Below, piece after piece: positions 26,701 to 34,966 of a stretch of 64,000 nucleotides of DNA (position 1 is its first letter; the number at the start of each line of letters is the position of its first letter). A model generated the notes under the pieces. The model was not told the DNA's origin, did no database searches, and saw only the letters and a program-made list of their open reading frames with translations. This stretch comes from Kitasatospora gansuensis (GTDB lineage: Bacteria; Actinomycetota; Actinomycetes; Streptomycetales; Streptomycetaceae). The position numbers were made by a program, and so were the translations under genes. The stretch covers positions 1,736,001-1,800,000 of the forward strand of contig NZ_JACHJR010000001.1 in assembly GCF_014203705.1 (NCBI RefSeq), given 5' to 3'.

Positions 26701-28929
26701 ATGGCGGTCTCGCAGATGGCGGTCGGGACGTGGCAGGCCGTCGAGCTGGTCGGCCGTGAGTGGGAACGGCTCGCGCTGGTGGGGCGGTTGCGCGATCCCT
26801 CGGTCCGGCTGCTGACCCTCACCGGCCCCGGCGGGGTCGGCAAGAGCGGGCTGGTACGGGCCGTCCGGCCCGAGCTGGCCGAGCTGTTCGGCGAGCCGGG
26901 GTACGCGGACCTGAGCGAGGGCGGCCGGCCGGTGGACGGGGTGGTGGGACCCCAAGGCCCGGACGGCCGAAGGTTGCTGGTGCTGGACGGCTGTGATCAC
27001 CACGGTGCCCCGCTCGGCACCGCCGTCGCCGAACTGCTGCGCCGGGACGACCGGTTGGTGGTGCTGGCGACCGGTCAGCAGCCGCTCCGGGTCTACGGCG
27101 AGCGGCTGTTCCCGGTGGCACCGCTGCCGGTACCGCCGCCGGGCGACGATCCCGAGGAGCTGCGGGAGGTGGCCTCGGTCGAGCTGTTCGTCCGCCGGGC
27201 CCGCGAGGCGGACCCGGCGTTCGCCCTCACTGCCGGGAACGGCCGGGCGGTCGCCGAACTCTGCGGATTGCTCGAAGGACTGCCGCTGGCCCTGGAACTG
27301 GCCGCCCGGCAGCTCCGGCTGCACACCCCGCACGACCTGCTGGACCGGCTGCGCCGCCGGGGCGTCGTCCTTGGCGGCGGCCCGTTCGACGCGCCCGAAC
27401 GGCACCGCTCGCTGACCGCGCTGGCCGCCTGGAGCTGCCGCGGCCTGCCCCCGGAGTCGGCCGCGCTGCTCGAACAACTCGCCTGCTTTCCGGGCGGGTT
27501 CACCACCGCCACGGCCGAACGGCTCGGACCCGCCGACGGCGTCCTGGACGTGCTGCTTGACCGCGGCCTGGTGGTCCGGCAGCCGACCCTGCCCGGACAC
27601 CCCAGGCTCGCCGTGCCGGAGCCGGTCCGCTCGTACGCCAGGACCGCGCTCGCCGCCTCCGCCGAGGGCAGCCGGGAGCAGGCCGCGCTGGACCGGCGGA
27701 CGGCGGAGTGCCGGCGCCTGCTGGCCGCCGCCGAACCCCGGCTGTCCGGCACCGAGCAGAGCCGCTGGCTGGACGCCGTCCAAGCCGAACACGCCAATGT
27801 GCTGGCCACGTTGGACCGGCTGCGGGAGCGGGGCGAGCCCGAGGCCACCGCCGCCATCCTGCTCGCCTGCCGGCTGCCCTGGCTGACCCGGGGTCACCTG
27901 CGCGAGGGGCTGGCCAGGGCCGACCGGGCGGCCGGGGAGGCGGTGCCGGAGCCGGTCCGGGCTCGACTCCTTGACCTGGCCGGCGCGTTCGCTGCGGCGC
28001 TCGGCGACCCGGCCGGGGCGGTCGGTCGGCAGCGGGCCGCGCTGGCGCTGGCCCGGCCGCTGGGCGACCGCAGGCTGAACGCCCTGCTGGCGGCCCGGCT
28101 CGGCGGCGCGCTGCGCCGGCTGGACGACCCGGCCGGGGCCGAGCAGGCGCTCGGCCCGGCGCTGGAGACACTGGAGTCGCTCGGCGCCGCCGGGGCGGCC
28201 GTCGAGGCCGGGACCGAACTCGCCCGGGTGCTGCTCGACCGAGGCGACCGGGGTGACCGGCTCCGGGCTGCCGAGCTGCTCGACCGGGTGGTGGCGGCGG
28301 CCCGGCGGATCGGCGACGGCCGGGCGCTGGCCGGGGCACTGGGCGTGCTGGCCTGTACGGCCGAGGACCCGGCGACCGCCGGGCAGGCGCTGCGGGAGGG
28401 CCTGCGACTCTACGGGACGGTCGGCGAGCGGACCGAACTGCCCGCCGCCCTGGAGGACTTCGCACTCCACCTGCTACGCGCCGCGCCCGTCCAGCAGCCG
28501 CGTGCCGCTGCCCTGCTGGCCGCCGCCGAGGCGCTGCGCGGCGAGCTGGGCACCGAGCCGGACGGGCGGCGCCGGGCCGCGCTCGCCGACGCGCTGGACG
28601 GTCTGCGCGACCGGCTGCGCCCGCACGGCTTCGCGGTCGCCTGGGCCGAGGGCCGACGGCTGTCACCGGCCGCGGCGGTCGCCGAGGCACTGGCGGCTCC
28701 GGACCTGTCCCGGCGCGCCGCCGCGCCCGGGCCTGCGGGCGGACAGTCGCTGACGGCACGCCAGTTGCAGGTCGCGATGCTGGTCGCGGAGGGGCTGACC
28801 AACCGTCAGATCGCGGCCCGGATGGCGCTCTCCGAGTGGACCGTGGTCAACCACGTCCGCCAGGTGATGCGTCGGCTCGGCTGCGCCTCCCGGGTCCAGG
28901 TCGCCTGGTCGATCGGCCGCTGGTCATGA
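26701..28929 (+). CDS. LuxR-family regulator with NTPase domain (742 aa)
   Basis: Second large regulator of the block. Walker A is TGPGGVGKSGLV, Walker B is LLVLDGCDHHG, and LCGLLEGLPLALELAARQL is the STAND/NB-ARC GLPLA motif. Residues ~320-640 are an Ala/Leu/Arg-rich helical array. The C-terminal LuxR HTH reads LTARQLQVAMLVAEGLTNRQ and LSEWTVVNHVRQVMRRLGCA. The stop overlaps the next ATG (ATGA), so it is translated together with the AMP-ligase-like protein. A SARP-type direct repeat sits immediately upstream, suggesting a cascade from the SARP to this gene. Confidence 0.88.
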   Translation: MAVSQMAVGTWQAVELVGREWERLALVGRLRDPSVRLLTLTGPGGVGKSGLVRAVRPELAELFGEPGYADLSEGGRPVDGVVGPQGPDGRRLLVLDGCDHHGAPLGTAVAELLRRDDRLVVLATGQQPLRVYGERLFPVAPLPVPPPGDDPEELREVASVELFVRRAREADPAFALTAGNGRAVAELCGLLEGLPLALELAARQLRLHTPHDLLDRLRRRGVVLGGGPFDAPERHRSLTALAAWSCRGLPPESAALLEQLACFPGGFTTATAERLGPADGVLDVLLDRGLVVRQPTLPGHPRLAVPEPVRSYARTALAASAEGSREQAALDRRTAECRRLLAAAEPRLSGTEQSRWLDAVQAEHANVLATLDRLRERGEPEATAAILLACRLPWLTRGHLREGLARADRAAGEAVPEPVRARLLDLAGAFAAALGDPAGAVGRQRAALALARPLGDRRLNALLAARLGGALRRLDDPAGAEQALGPALETLESLGAAGAAVEAGTELARVLLDRGDRGDRLRAAELLDRVVAAARRIGDGRALAGALGVLACTAEDPATAGQALREGLRLYGTVGERTELPAALEDFALHLLRAAPVQQPRAAALLAAAEALRGELGTEPDGRRRAALADALDGLRDRLRPHGFAVAWAEGRRLSPAAAVAEALAAPDLSRRAAAPGPAGGQSLTARQLQVAMLVAEGLTNRQIAARMALSEWTVVNHVRQVMRRLGCASRVQVAWSIGRWS

Positions 28930-30698
28930 ACCACCGCACCGAGGCTCGACTCAGCGGCCCCGCCGCCCTGTTCGCCGCCGCTACGCCGCCCGCCGAGTCG
29001 GCGGCCCGGCACCGGGCGGCCGGGTGGTGGCGGGACGAGACCTTCCTGCACGACCTGTACCGGGTGGCGGCCCGCGCGCCCGACCGCCCCGCGATCGTCT
29101 CGCACCGCGCCCACCGTCCGGCCGGCCGTCGGATCGTCACCGTCGACTACGGGCAACTGGCCTGCTACGTGGACCGGTTCGCCGGGGCGCTGCGCTCGCT
29201 CGGCCTGGGCCCGGGCGACCCGGTCGCCTTCCAGTTGCCCAGCTGGTGGGAGACCTCCGCGCTCACCCTGGCCTGTCTGCGGATCGGCGCGGTCGCGGTG
29301 CCCGTCCTGCCCACCCTGCGGGCGCACGGCCTGGAGCGGGTGCTCGGCGACCTGCGGGCCCGGGTCTGCGTGGTGCCGGACGAGTGGGAGGGCTTCGGCC
29401 ACGCCCAGGCCCTGGCCGAACTGGCCCACCGGCTGCCCTGGTTGCGCCACCGGGTGGTGATCGGCGACGCCGCCGCGACCGGCGCGGTGGACTTCGCCGA
29501 GTACTTCCTGCGCACCCCGCACGAACAACTCCCGTCGACTGCCGGCCCGTTCCGCGCGGACCCGGACCGGACCGCGCTGGCGGTCACCGTGATGGGCCTG
29601 GGCGACAGCTACACCTCGGCCCTGCACTCACCCAACACCCTGTACGCGGGCCTGCGTTCGCAGCAGCGGGCACCCGGCCTCGGCCCCGGGCCCGGCGAGG
29701 TGGTCTACTCGGCGCTGCCGCTGACTTCGCTGGCCTCACTGCTGTTCACCGTGTACTGGCCGCCCGCGGTCGGCGGCACGGCGGTGTTCCAGGACGTCTG
29801 GGACCCGGACAGCTGCCTCGACCTGCTGGAGCAGGCCGGGGTCACCCGGGCGTACGCGGCCCCGGTGTACTGGGCCGAGGTGCTGGCCGCGCAGCGGCGT
29901 ACGCCACGGCACCCGGCGGCCCTCCGGCTGATCCTGTCCGGCGGGCGGACCCGCACCCCGGCCGGGCTGCTGGCCGAACTGCCCGCCGCGCTCGGCGCTC
30001 CGGCGGTCGGGGTCTGGGGCTCACCCGAGGTGGGCCTCGGCACGGTGGCCCGGGGCGAGACCCCGGCCGAACGCAGCGCCGAGAGCGACGGCCGCCCGCT
30101 GCCCGGCCTGGAGCTCTCCCCGCTGTCGGAGCTGCCCCGGCCCCCAGGCGCCCCGGCCGTCGAACCGCTCCGGGTGCGCGGCCCTGCGGTCTGCCTGGCC
30201 TGCTGGCCGCACGGCGCCGAGGCGCTCCAGCTCTCCTGGGAGCAGGACGAAGGCTGGCTGGACACCGGGGACCTGGCCAGGGCCGACGGGCTCGGCGGCG
30301 TCCAGGTGGTGCAGTGGGCCGGCCACCGGACCGGTGCGATCTTCCTCGTTCCGGTGGCCGAGCTGGAGGACGGGCTGCTCGCACACCCGTCGGTACGGGA
30401 GGCCGCCGTGGTCGGCTACCCGGACCCGGACCACGGCGAACTCACCTGCGCGGTGGTGGTCCCCACCGTCGGGGCGGCCCCGCCGGGGCTGCCGGAGCTG
30501 CGCCGCCACCTGACGGCCCGTGGGATCGCCGAAGCCTTCCTGCCCACCCGCCTGGAACTGGCCGGCTCGCTCCCCCGCGACACCCACGGAGCGGTACGGG
30601 CCGAGGCCCTCCGCACCTGGCTGGACCGCCCCCGCCCGGGGCACACGCGAAGGTGGCACACGCCAGGGGCTCGGGGAACTGCGACGCCAGCCTCGTAA
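28926..30698 (+). CDS. AMP-ligase-like protein with eroded active site (590 aa)
   Basis: The fold is that of ANL acyl-CoA/acyl-AMP ligases: DYGQLACYVDRFAGALRSLG, PVAFQLPSWWETSALTLACL, VFQDVWDPDSCLDLLEQAGV, DTGDLARADG and VREAAVVGYPDPDHGELTCA all align with the family. The key motifs are gone. Where the phosphate loop should read like YTSGTTGxPKG there is GLGDSYTSALHSPN. The hinge reads AGHRTGAIFLVP without the Arg-Lys-Asp. The lysine loop reads LPRDTHGAVRAEAL, with Ala where the catalytic Lys should be. Adenylation is therefore unlikely. The last residues are encoded by one arm of an inverted repeat. It is coupled to the upstream LuxR gene. Confidence 0.78.
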   Translation: MNHRTEARLSGPAALFAAATPPAESAARHRAAGWWRDETFLHDLYRVAARAPDRPAIVSHRAHRPAGRRIVTVDYGQLACYVDRFAGALRSLGLGPGDPVAFQLPSWWETSALTLACLRIGAVAVPVLPTLRAHGLERVLGDLRARVCVVPDEWEGFGHAQALAELAHRLPWLRHRVVIGDAAATGAVDFAEYFLRTPHEQLPSTAGPFRADPDRTALAVTVMGLGDSYTSALHSPNTLYAGLRSQQRAPGLGPGPGEVVYSALPLTSLASLLFTVYWPPAVGGTAVFQDVWDPDSCLDLLEQAGVTRAYAAPVYWAEVLAAQRRTPRHPAALRLILSGGRTRTPAGLLAELPAALGAPAVGVWGSPEVGLGTVARGETPAERSAESDGRPLPGLELSPLSELPRPPGAPAVEPLRVRGPAVCLACWPHGAEALQLSWEQDEGWLDTGDLARADGLGGVQVVQWAGHRTGAIFLVPVAELEDGLLAHPSVREAAVVGYPDPDHGELTCAVVVPTVGAAPPGLPELRRHLTARGIAEAFLPTRLELAGSLPRDTHGAVRAEALRTWLDRPRPGHTRRWHTPGARGTATPAS

Positions 30699-30779
30699 GA
30701 CGTGATCCGTACGTAAATGGTCAGGCACTTTCGCAGTGACCCCGGCGCCAGATCTCCTCGCAGTTCCCCGAGCCCCTGG
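30663..30779. repeat. 22-bp perfect inverted repeat, 73-bp spacer
   Basis: The arm 30663-30684 (starting CCAGGGGCTCGGGG) is repeated exactly in reverse at 30758-30779. The left arm lies inside the last codons of the AMP-ligase-like gene and the right arm lies after the stop. From general knowledge, CCCCGAGCCCCTG-type arms recur between genes in many Streptomyces genomes. It probably acts as a terminator or as a dispersed REP/MITE-like element. Confidence 0.75.
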
Positions 30780-30813
30780 ATAGTGCAACCGAGCGCCCGT
30801 GCCAAAAGCCTTC

Positions 30814-31770
30814 CTACCAGGCCCCAGCCAGCACCAACCTCCCCGCCAGACTGACCAGTTCGCGGTGCCAGCCGCTCCGCAGCGGCGCCTCCGCGAGAGC
30901 CCGGTCGGCTTCGTTGACCAGCCGCATGATGAGGTCTTCGGTGCGGTCCTTCTCCTCCCGCCCGAGCAGGATCTCGCAGAGCATCCGGGCGTGCCAGTCA
31001 CTGGCCGCCCCGCTGTCCAGGAAGCCCCGCAGCCGCCACGCCGCGTGCAGCCGCCCGGCGTAGTCGCGGTACTCGTCCGTCAGGTCCGGCCGCCCGGCCA
31101 GTGCGGCGCCGAGCAGCAGCGGCTCCCGCACCGCGTACCAGCCGGCCGCGCACCCCGGGGTGCAGCCCTCCAGGCAGCCCAGCGGCCAGGGGTCGTCCAG
31201 GTACTCGGTCCTGGTGGCCGCCTCGGCGTGGGCGCCGAGCACCCGGGCGATCCGCAGCTGGTCCCAGACCGCCCGGGCCTCGCCGCCCAGCCCGGCCACC
31301 AGGCGGTCGGCGTACGCCACCGCGAGGTCACCGGCCAGCGTGGCGGTGGCCTCGCCGAACCGGCGGGACTCGCCGCGCCAGCCGTTCCGCTCGTGCTCGG
31401 CGGCGTGGCCGACGTGCGGGGTCGGGATGCCCCGCCGGAGCGGGACGTTCTCGCGAACGTCGCCCCGGATCAGGTGACAGGTGTCGAGCAGCTCCAGCGC
31501 GGCCGCCAGGTCGATCACCTGGGCGTCGGCCGGGCTGCCGCCGGCCGCCAGGTAGCCGGTCAGCAGCAGGGTGGCCCTGGTCCGTTCACCCCCGGCGGTG
31601 ACCTGGTCGGCCAGCGCCCGGATCGGGGTGACGGCCCGGGGGTCCGCTCCCCGGGTGGCGGAGTGCTCGGCGGCCAGCAGGCCGCGCAGCCGTTCCTCCA
31701 CCCGGTCCAGCATCCTGGCCCGGAGCAGTTCGGGCACAGCCGGGTCGGACAGCTGGAACGGCGTTGCCAT
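30814..31770 (-). CDS. Polyprenyl-synthetase-like protein with degenerate Asp motifs (318 aa)
   Basis: The isoprenoid-synthase fold is clear. AALELLDTCHLIRGDVREN, VPLRRGIPTPHVGHA, FGEATATLAGDLAVAYAD and REPLLLGAALAG align with trans-prenyltransferases. The first Asp-rich motif (normally DDxxD) reads GDVRE, and the second (normally DDxxG or DDxxD) falls in WRLRGFLDSG with no Asp pair. The Lys-Thr-Ala-x-Tyr region is replaced by CLEGCTPGCAAGWYAV. Magnesium-dependent ionisation of a prenyl diphosphate therefore looks impaired. It could be a ligand-binding or structural descendant, or use unusual metal ligands. It lies downstream of the LAL regulator on the same strand, with 193 bases between. 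Confidence 0.72.
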   Translation of the reverse strand: MATPFQLSDPAVPELLRARMLDRVEERLRGLLAAEHSATRGADPRAVTPIRALADQVTAGGERTRATLLLTGYLAAGGSPADAQVIDLAAALELLDTCHLIRGDVRENVPLRRGIPTPHVGHAAEHERNGWRGESRRFGEATATLAGDLAVAYADRLVAGLGGEARAVWDQLRIARVLGAHAEAATRTEYLDDPWPLGCLEGCTPGCAAGWYAVREPLLLGAALAGRPDLTDEYRDYAGRLHAAWRLRGFLDSGAASDWHARMLCEILLGREEKDRTEDLIMRLVNEADRALAEAPLRSGWHRELVSLAGRLVLAGAW

Positions 31771-31896
31771 GGTGTGCCTCCCTGGATCGGCTCGGGTCTG
31801 TCACCAAGCCTCTCGAACGGGCGGCCCGCCCACAATGCGATCCGGCCCCGGAGGACACACTTCCCCACCTCGCGGCGGGGAATCGTCCCATCCCGG

Positions 31897-31911
31897 CCAT
31901 GTCTGACATGG
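31897..31911. promoter_or_regulatory. Perfect palindrome upstream of the prenyltransferase-like gene
   Basis: CCATGTC-T-GACATGG has 7-base arms around one base. It lies between the LAL regulator and the prenyltransferase-like gene, 127 bases before the start of the latter, in position for an operator. Confidence 0.45.
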
Positions 31912-31922
31912 ACGCGGGACGT

Positions 31923-31940
31923 TCTTGCCATCCTCTTGCC
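31923..31940 (-). promoter_or_regulatory. Heptamer direct repeat with 4-base gap
   Basis: TCTTGCC occurs at 31923-31929 and 31934-31940, an exact 11-base period (GGCAAGA on the minus strand). The geometry is that of a SARP or tandem-HTH site, but the heptamer differs from those at 22659 and 26637. The gene served would be the prenyltransferase-like one. Confidence 0.4.
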
Positions 31941-31963
31941 ACTGTCCGGCTCCTGACGGTCCG

Positions 31964-34717
31964 TCACGCGTGCTCGGCGGCTCCGAGCAGGTGCAGGTCC
32001 ACCGGCAACTGCTGCCGACGGGTGATGTTCAGCTTCCGGTAGACCCGGGTGAGGTGCTGCTCGACCGTGCTGATCGTGATGTAGAGCTTCATCGCGATCT
32101 CCCGGTTGGTGTGCCCGTGCACCGCGAGCATCGCCACCCGCTTCTCCGACTCGCTGAGCCGGGCGTCGAGTTCGGCGTAACCGACGTCGGTACGGCCGCC
32201 CTCGGGTGCGCCGGGCGTCACGGTGTGGCCGGGCAGGATCCGCTCGCGCAGGGCGTGCGCCCCGCACTCGTCGGCCAGGTGCCAGGCCCGCCGGTTCACC
32301 ATGTTGGCCCGGTTGCTGTCGCCGGTCTCCTTCAGCACCTGCCCGAAGTCGGCCATCGCCAGCACCAGTTCGTACGTGTCGCCGACCGTGCGCAGCTCGT
32401 CCACCGCGCGGGCGAGCAGCACCTGCCGCTCCTTGGGCTCGCTCAGGGCCGCCTTCAGCCGGAGCGAGATGCCGTGCACCCACGGGTGCGCGGCGTCCTT
32501 GGAACCGAGCTGGTCCGCGACGAAGCGGGCCGCCTGGTGCGCCTCGCCGAGCTGGATCAGCGCCTCCGCCGCCCCGATCCGCCACGGCAGCAGCAGCGGC
32601 CGGTCCAGCCCCCACCGCCGCATGGTGCGGCCGATCTGCAGGAAGTCGCCGAGCGCGGCGTGGAACCGGTTGGTGGCCAGGTGGTACTGACCACGCGCGC
32701 GCAGGTGGGCCAGCCCCTGGAAGCTGCCCGCCAGTCCTTCCGGCAGCGGCCTGGCCAGTTCGCGGGCCGCCGCGTCGTGCCGGCCCATCGCGGTGCAGGC
32801 CCGAATCAGGGTGGCCGAGACACCGGCCGCGAAGACGCTGCCGCCGCGCTCGGGCAGCAGGTCCATCGCGGCCGCGGCCCGGCTCTCCGCCCCGGTCAGA
32901 TCGCCCTGCCGGAGCAGCACTTCGGCTCCCAGTGCGGTGAACGCCGCCTGCCAGCCGGGGGCGCCGGCCCGGATCGCCGCCTCGGTGTACAGGTGGCACC
33001 AGGGCATCGCCCGGGCCGGGCCCTCGGTGAGCAGCAGCGCCCGGACCGCCTGGCCGATCGGCGCCACGGTGGCCTCGGAGAGCGTCGCGCCGCGCAGGAA
33101 GAGCTCGGCGGCCGCCCCTGACGATCCGTCGACGGCGTACTCGGGGATGGTCCACAACGTGGTCGGCGAACCGGCCCGGACCTGCCTCGGCGCCGCGCCG
33201 GGCTCCATCGGCGGCGCGGCGGTCCAGCGCGGGAAGGCGGACAGGCCGTCCAGCGGGTCGGCCCAACGGCCCCCCTGTCCCGGCCGGTTGACGCTGTCCC
33301 GGCCGGCACCGTCCCGGACAGCACCGTCCGGAGCAGCCGGGTCCTGGGCGGTGATCCGCTCCAGCACCTCGGCCGCCTCGTCGATCCGGCCCTGGGTGGC
33401 CAGCAGTCTGGCCAGCGCGGCCAGCCTGGCCGGGGCGAGCGAGCCCGCCCTGAGCAGCTCCAGCGGGCCCGTCAGGTGGCGTTCGGCGGCGCCCGGGTCG
33501 GAGCGCGCGGCGATCGCGGCCAGCATGGTGCGGAACTGGGCGCGCTGTTCGTCGTCGGCACCGCTCCGGTCGGCCAACTCCAGGCAGGCGGAGGCCCGTT
33601 CGGCCGCGCCGTCGGCCAGCAGCTGTTCGGCCGCCTCGTGCAGCACCGGCACCGCCCAGGGCAGGTCGGTACGGTCGGCGGCGAGCAGCTGGGCGGCCAC
33701 CGAGGAGGCCGCCGCCCCGCTCCGGTGGGCGAGTTCGGCGGCCCGCCGGTGCAGCTCGGCGCGCGCGCTGTCGTCGGTCCACTCGAGCACGGCGGCCCGG
33801 GCGGCGGGGTAGCGGAACCGGGCACCGTCCAGGATGCCGGCCGCGCTGAGCGCCTGGACGCCACGGTTCACGGTGGCCAGCGGCAGGTCGAGCAGCCGGG
33901 CGGCGCGCTCGGCGGTGGCCAGGTCGTCCAGCACGGCCAGCACCTCGGCGAGTTCACGGACCGCCGGGCCGCACCGGTAGAGGCAGGTGAGCACGGCCTG
34001 CGCGTACGCGCCGCCGACCTCGGGCTCCTGCGCCCCGGTGACCCGGTGCTCCTCGACCATCGCGCGCAGCAGCAGCGGATTGCCGCCGGTGGCCTCGGCG
34101 AACCGGCCGGCCAGCCGCTCGGCCGCGTCCGGGCCGAGCTGTTCGGCCACCAGCCGGGCCACCGCGGCCGCGTTCAGCCGCTCCAGCCGGATCCGCAGGA
34201 AGTTCGGGCGGCGGAGCAGCTCGGTGCCGAACACCGGGTCGTCGCCGCGCTCGTGCACCGACTCGGTGAGCACCAGCAGGATCCGCGCCCAGCGGGTGCT
34301 GCGGGCCAGGTGCAGCAGGTACGCGCAGGACTGGTCGTCGGCGTGGTGCACGTCGTCCACCACGATCACCACCGGGGCCAGCGCGGCGAGTTCACCGGCC
34401 GCCGCCGAGAACGCCTGCATCGCACCGACGTTCGCGTTGCCCGGCTCCCCCGTGAGCTCGGGCAGTACGCCGGGCGGTGTGCAGGCGGTCAGCTGCCGCA
34501 GGATGCCCAGCGGGAGGTCACGTTCCGCGGCCGATCCGAGGGCGCGCAGCACGGTGGCCCCGGCGGCCTCGGCCCGGTCCGCCACGGCGTCGGCGAGCTC
34601 GCTCTTCCCGCAGCCCACCGCCCCTTCGACCAGGACGATCCTGGCCTGGCCGGCGGCGGTGCCGGCCAGTGCTGAATCCATTGCGGCGAGTTCTGCTTCA
34701 CGGTCGATCAGCGTCAT
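31964..34717 (-). CDS. LAL-type LuxR regulator with ATPase domain (917 aa)
   Basis: Large ATP-binding LuxR protein. The N-terminus opens with TLIDREAELAAMDSAL. Walker A is VEGAVGCGKSELADA, Walker B is VVIVVDDVHHADD, and the sensor region reads FAEATGGNPLLLRAMVEEHR. A ~450-residue TPR-like middle follows. The LuxR HTH at the C-terminus reads LSESEKRVAMLAVHGHTNRE, then TISTVEQHLTRVYRKLNI. ATG 34717 lies behind GGGGGA. Its promoter shares the 249-bp gap with the divergent FAAL operon, so direct control of that operon is the simplest expectation. Confidence 0.88.
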   Translation of the reverse strand: MTLIDREAELAAMDSALAGTAAGQARIVLVEGAVGCGKSELADAVADRAEAAGATVLRALGSAAERDLPLGILRQLTACTPPGVLPELTGEPGNANVGAMQAFSAAAGELAALAPVVIVVDDVHHADDQSCAYLLHLARSTRWARILLVLTESVHERGDDPVFGTELLRRPNFLRIRLERLNAAAVARLVAEQLGPDAAERLAGRFAEATGGNPLLLRAMVEEHRVTGAQEPEVGGAYAQAVLTCLYRCGPAVRELAEVLAVLDDLATAERAARLLDLPLATVNRGVQALSAAGILDGARFRYPAARAAVLEWTDDSARAELHRRAAELAHRSGAAASSVAAQLLAADRTDLPWAVPVLHEAAEQLLADGAAERASACLELADRSGADDEQRAQFRTMLAAIAARSDPGAAERHLTGPLELLRAGSLAPARLAALARLLATQGRIDEAAEVLERITAQDPAAPDGAVRDGAGRDSVNRPGQGGRWADPLDGLSAFPRWTAAPPMEPGAAPRQVRAGSPTTLWTIPEYAVDGSSGAAAELFLRGATLSEATVAPIGQAVRALLLTEGPARAMPWCHLYTEAAIRAGAPGWQAAFTALGAEVLLRQGDLTGAESRAAAAMDLLPERGGSVFAAGVSATLIRACTAMGRHDAAARELARPLPEGLAGSFQGLAHLRARGQYHLATNRFHAALGDFLQIGRTMRRWGLDRPLLLPWRIGAAEALIQLGEAHQAARFVADQLGSKDAAHPWVHGISLRLKAALSEPKERQVLLARAVDELRTVGDTYELVLAMADFGQVLKETGDSNRANMVNRRAWHLADECGAHALRERILPGHTVTPGAPEGGRTDVGYAELDARLSESEKRVAMLAVHGHTNREIAMKLYITISTVEQHLTRVYRKLNITRRQQLPVDLHLLGAAEHA

Positions 34718-34840
34718 TGGATCCCCCGTTTTCCCGCATGACAAACAGCGCCGAGAATTCGGCCGAACGGCGGGAATGTAGTCAACTTCGAACCGGATTC
34801 CAGTCTAAGCACGGCTCCGACCCCGGCCCGGTGACCGGAA

Positions 34841-34930
34841 GTTGCACGGCAACAACTCCCACCCGCGCAAGCGGGCCTTTAGCTGTCGAGCGGATGATCT
34901 GACGGTATGTCGGGCCCGTCGTCCGGGCCC
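34841..34930. promoter_or_regulatory. Control region of the FAAL operon: three short hairpins and a SARP-like repeat
   Basis: Between the LAL gene and the FAAL operon lie GTTGC-ACG-GCAAC (34841-34853), CCCGC-GCAA-GCGGG with a GNRA-type loop followed by CCTTT (34862-34880), and GGGCCCG with CGGGCCC (34912-34930). Overlapping the second, GCGCAAGCGGG and CCTTTAGCTGT (34865-34886) resemble the 11-base units at 26637. No confident -35/-10 pair was found. Confidence 0.45.
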
Positions 34931-34966
34931 CGCCGAAGCGTCCACAGTTGATGCGAGGGGATTCCC

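Noticed and set aside
30685..30757. Spacer of the 22-bp inverted repeat as a small RNA or CRISPR-like unit
   Set aside because: Only one copy is present, with no promoter or further repeats; only a small CACT/AGTG hairpin is visible inside.
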